Assembly (NCBI RefSeq): GCF_030817195.1 | Contig: NZ_JAUSYZ010000001.1 | Span: 1 to 64,000, forward strand | Origin: Arthrobacter globiformis | GTDB taxonomy: Bacteria > Actinomycetota > Actinomycetes > Actinomycetales > Micrococcaceae | Direction: 5' to 3' | Length of the DNA: 64,000 bases | Shown here: piece by piece, positions 61,418 to 64,000 of the stretch | How the letters are laid out: each line of letters starts with the position of its first letter | How positions within the stretch are numbered: the stretch's first letter is position 1 | Translations under genes and position numbers: made by a program | Notes under the pieces: model-generated | What the model was told of the DNA's origin: nothing | What the model saw: only the letters and a program-made list of their open reading frames with translations | Database searches by the model: none

Positions 61418-61906
61418 ATGGATGGAGAAGGCAAAGTGGTTGTGGGCGTGGACGGTTCGGACTCCTCAGTGGAGGCCCTCCGTCTGGCGGCGCGGGTAGC
61501 ACCGGGCCTGGGGGCCCGCGTCCATGCCGTGGCTTGCTGGCACTTCCCGGAAATGTACGCCGGGTACATCCCGCCGGATTTCGAGGCGTTCGAGACATCG
61601 ACCGCCAAGAACCTTGCCGAGGCCATCCAGAAGGCGTTCGGGCCCGACGTCCCGGAGACCCTGACCAGTGAACTCGTGCGGGGCCCGGCCCCGGCCAAGC
61701 TGGTGGAGGCCGCCGCCGGAGCGGCGATGCTGGTGGTGGGGCGAAGGGGCCACGGCGGATTTATGGGCCTGCACCTCGGCTCGGTGAGCACCGCCTGCGT
61801 CGCGCACGCCGAATGCCCGGTCCTCGTGGTGCACACCAAGGATGACCACCACAACAACCATCACTTCCGCAGGGGCGCAGCGGCCAAAGACGCGGCCAAG
61901 GGCTGA
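61418..61906 (+). CDS. Universal stress protein (UspA family)
   Basis: A 162-aa single-domain Usp. It starts KVVVGVDGSDSSVEALRLA, and the ATP motif GRRGHGGFMGLHLGSVS (about 109-125) is intact, so it belongs to the ATP-binding branch. CPVLVVHTKDDHHNNHHFRR ends it with a His-rich stretch of possible metal affinity. The ATG follows AAAGGAG. It lies 65 bases after the CstB-like gene and may be co-expressed. Confidence 0.92.
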   Translation: MDGEGKVVVGVDGSDSSVEALRLAARVAPGLGARVHAVACWHFPEMYAGYIPPDFEAFETSTAKNLAEAIQKAFGPDVPETLTSELVRGPAPAKLVEAAAGAAMLVVGRRGHGGFMGLHLGSVSTACVAHAECPVLVVHTKDDHHNNHHFRRGAAAKDAAKG

Positions 61907-62015
61907 CCGCCGCACGTAACGCAACGCACCTGCAACCCCGTGCCGGCGCGCCATCGCCTATGCTCGGCTGAGCAGCTCAGAACTGGCTCAACGTCGAACC
62001 ACGGGAGACAACCTC

Positions 62016-63332
62016 ATGACCAACTGGCGGATCCGGGACTTCCACTCCGCGGACCTTGACGGCATCCTGCACCTCTGGGAATCGCTGAAGGCCACCAATG
62101 TCGAGCCGGTCTATGCGCTCTCCGAAGTGCTGGCCTCCTGCGAAAAGGACCACGCAGTGGTGGCCGTCCTCGGCGACCAGGTGGTGGGCGCCGCGGTCGG
62201 ACGTGCAGCGCATGACCAGGGCTGGATCGTCTTCCTGGCCACGCTGCCCGAATTCCGCGGCCGGGGCATCGGCACTTCCCTGCTGGCCGCCGTCGAAAAC
62301 CGGATGGCGCCGCACGGGCTGAACAAGCTATCCGCCCTGATGCCCGAGTCGGAGACCCGGGTGGAGGCCTTCCTGAGCCGCGGCTTCGTGCTCAAGAAGA
62401 ACCTGCGCTACTTCGAGCGCACCATCCCCGTGCAGCGCCAGGAACTAGAGCCCCTGGGCCTGCTCGGCGGCCGCATCCTGGCCCGGGACCTGTGGGAGAA
62501 CGTGGCCGGCATGCGCCGGGAGAAGGAGCTGCTGGAGCGCCGCCTGGTCCTGCCCCTGGCCGAGGCCGACCTCGCCGACGAGTTCGGCGTCGTGCCGCCG
62601 CGTGCCGTGGTGCTGTTCGGGCCGCCCGGCACCGGCAAGACCACCTTCGCCAAGGCCATCGCCTCCCGGCTGGAGTGGCCGTTCGTCGAGGTCTTCCCCT
62701 CCCGCCTTGCCGCCGACCCCAAGGGTCTGGCCGGCGCGCTGCGGGAGACCTTCCTGGAGATCTCGGAACTCGAGCACGCCGTCGTCTTCATCGACGAAGT
62801 GGAGGAGATCGCCTCCCAGCGCGCCGGGGACCCGCCGTCGCCGCTGCAGGGCGTCACCAACGAGCTGCTCAAAATCATCCCGGCCTTCCGCGAACAGCCC
62901 GGCCGCCTCCTGGTCTGCGCCACCAACTTCATCCGCGCCCTCGACTCCGCCTTCCTGCGGCACGGCCGGTTCGACTACGTCATCCCCATCGGCCTCCCCG
63001 ACCGGCAGGCCCGCGAAGCAATGTGGCAGCGCTTCATCCCCGCCGCCGTGGTGGACGATGTGGACGTGGAGCAGCTGGTGGACCGCACCGCGGGCTTCTC
63101 CCCCGCGGACATCGAGTTTGCCGCACGGAGCGCCTCCCAGCGGGCGCTGGAAAAGGCAGTGTACGACGACGGCGGGCTGGCGTCCGGTGGCGGCGTGTCC
63201 GTCCGCGAGGCGGTACGGAAGGGACCCGCCACCCAGGACTACCTCGACGCCATTGCGGACACCCGCACCACCGTCAGCGACGAGGTGCACCAGGAGTTCC
63301 TAGAGGACATCGACGCCCTGGGCAGGGTGTAG
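62016..63332 (+). CDS. GNAT acetyltransferase-AAA+ ATPase fusion
   Basis: 438 aa. Residues about 4-140 are a GNAT domain with the acetyl-CoA motif RGRGIGTSLL (81-90). A linker leads to an AAA+ module: Walker A GPPGTGKTT (202-210), Walker B VVFIDEVEE (256-264), sensor ATNFIR and an arginine-finger-like LRHGRFD (about 319-325). The module resembles the ATPase of the VCP/FtsH group without its protease or N domain. I do not know a characterised protein with this pair. It suggests acetylation of a substrate handled, or remodelled, by the ring. The partner is unknown. Confidence 0.85.
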   Translation: MTNWRIRDFHSADLDGILHLWESLKATNVEPVYALSEVLASCEKDHAVVAVLGDQVVGAAVGRAAHDQGWIVFLATLPEFRGRGIGTSLLAAVENRMAPHGLNKLSALMPESETRVEAFLSRGFVLKKNLRYFERTIPVQRQELEPLGLLGGRILARDLWENVAGMRREKELLERRLVLPLAEADLADEFGVVPPRAVVLFGPPGTGKTTFAKAIASRLEWPFVEVFPSRLAADPKGLAGALRETFLEISELEHAVVFIDEVEEIASQRAGDPPSPLQGVTNELLKIIPAFREQPGRLLVCATNFIRALDSAFLRHGRFDYVIPIGLPDRQAREAMWQRFIPAAVVDDVDVEQLVDRTAGFSPADIEFAARSASQRALEKAVYDDGGLASGGGVSVREAVRKGPATQDYLDAIADTRTTVSDEVHQEFLEDIDALGRV

Positions 63333-63363
63333 CCGGCCGGTCCCGCGCGTTCGCTGGCCGAAC

Positions 63364-63421
63364 TCGCCGGAGCGGTGCGGGTTCGCGGGAAGTTTACGGC
63401 GACCCCGCACCGTTCCGGCGA
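63364..63421. repeat. Inverted repeat after the GNAT-AAA+ gene
   Basis: TCGCCGGAGCGGTGCGGGT (63364-63382) and ACCCCGCACCGTTCCGGCGA (63402-63421) are inverted copies with two or three differences around a 19-base loop. No T-run follows. It may be a terminator or another repeat family. Confidence 0.65.
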
Positions 63422-63464
63422 ACTGGGCGGCGCATTGGGGCGGCAAGTCCGGGAAGGAAGAAAC

Positions 63465-64000
63465 GTGATCCTGTTTCTCACGATCGTCAGCGGAGTGGCC
63501 TGGACCATCGTGTATGCCGAGGCGATCCGGCTGGGCATCCGGGAGCGCACCTACGCCATCCCCGCCGCGGCCCTGGCGCTCAACTTCGCCTGGGAAGCCA
63601 TCTACGCCGCGCGGTCCGTGGCCACAGGAATATCGGCGCAGGGCGTCTTCAACGTCGTGTGGGGCATGGCGGACGTCCTGATCATCTACACCTTCTTCAG
63701 GTTCGGGCGGGCCGAGCTGCCGCCCTGGGTCACCCGGCCGCTCTTCCTGGCCTGGGCCGTGCTGCTGGGCATCACGTCGTTCACGGTGCAGTTGCTGTTC
63801 GTGGCTGAATTCGGCTGGGACGACGCCTCCAAGTACGCCGCGTTCCTGCAGAACCTGCTGATGTCCAGCTTGTTCATCGCGATGTTCGTCTCGCGCGGAA
63901 GCGGCCGGGGCCAGTCGCTCGTCATCGCGGTGGCCAAGTGGGTCGGCACCCTTGCCCCCACCATTGTCTACGGCGGGTACGGAAATACGGTCCTGATCCT
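63465..64000 (+). CDS. Transmembrane terpene-cyclase-like protein (5' part; runs off the window)
   Basis: The frame starts GTG after GGAAGGAAG and stays open to the window end, giving 178 residues with at least five hydrophobic helices. ALALNFAWEAIYAARS (about 36-51) resembles the NxxWE motif of Pyr4/transmembrane terpene cyclases, in which the Glu acts in catalysis. LQNLLMSSLFIAMF later also fits the family. The second catalytic Asp would lie near the C-terminus, beyond or at the edge of the window. Its role in this bacterium is unknown. Confidence 0.72.
   Translation, partial: MILFLTIVSGVAWTIVYAEAIRLGIRERTYAIPAAALALNFAWEAIYAARSVATGISAQGVFNVVWGMADVLIIYTFFRFGRAELPPWVTRPLFLAWAVLLGITSFTVQLLFVAEFGWDDASKYAAFLQNLLMSSLFIAMFVSRGSGRGQSLVIAVAKWVGTLAPTIVYGGYGNTVLI

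Overview
The window looks like chromosomal DNA of a high-GC actinobacterium of the Arthrobacter/Pseudarthrobacter type (Micrococcaceae). The evidence is the strong G/C third-position bias, many GTG starts, 1- and 4-base start/stop overlaps, a DtxR/IdeR-type iron box, an asparaginase-aspartase-asparagine permease operon, a zinc-ligand-free rpmB-rpmG-rpsN set, and an actinobacterial jetABC (MksBEF-like) operon. This placement rests on reading the proteins, not on a database search. I see no rRNA, tRNA, CRISPR array, transposase, prophage or plasmid genes.

Layout. 0.3-1.1 kb: ribosomal protein genes on the minus strand. 1.6-4.4 kb: a three-gene electron-transfer operon (haem/flavin reductase, exported FMN-binding protein, ApbE flavin transferase). 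4.4-6.9 kb: two paralogous SGNH hydrolases around a MarR regulator and a YciI-like protein. 7.1-12.5 kb: siderophore uptake (binding lipoprotein, two permeases, ATPase, siderophore-interacting reductase) behind an iron box. 12.6-15.2 kb: an MFS exporter with an unusual beta-sandwich tail plus a TetR regulator. 16.1-21.9 kb: jetA-jetB-jetC without jetD. 22.2-30.4 kb: membrane proteins of unknown role, an acyl-CoA dehydrogenase, YchJ, an aldo/keto reductase, an NmrA-like protein and a sulfite-oxidase-fold enzyme.

30.5-37.4 kb: a divergent carbohydrate cluster. One arm has a TIM-barrel isomerase, an SDR and a decayed dihydroxyacetone-kinase-like plus RpiB-like remnant. The other has an MFS transporter, a split transketolase and a GntR regulator. 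Four copies of one palindrome (GACTGTTAACAGTC type) sit at its promoters. 37.7-47.2 kb: mixed housekeeping and unknown genes, then hipBA. 47.4-54.1 kb: a tight minus-strand operon with a secreted DNRLRE protein, HPr-kinase-like protein, glycosyltransferase, flippase and membrane-anchored phosphoesterase; this is the best candidate for an undescribed surface-glycan system. 54.3-59.3 kb: FadR-type regulator with asparagine/aspartate catabolism. 59.5-64 kb: a nickel-binding-type small protein, a CstB-like persulfide dioxygenase-rhodanese, a universal stress protein, a GNAT-AAA+ fusion and a truncated transmembrane terpene-cyclase-like gene.

Repeats. Three long palindromes share GCGCGAACGG-type ends. 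Two are exactly 63 bp and lie in frame inside the N-termini of the two siderophore permeases; the third ends the asparagine permease gene. A 32-bp tandem repeat lies beside the siderophore-interacting protein gene.
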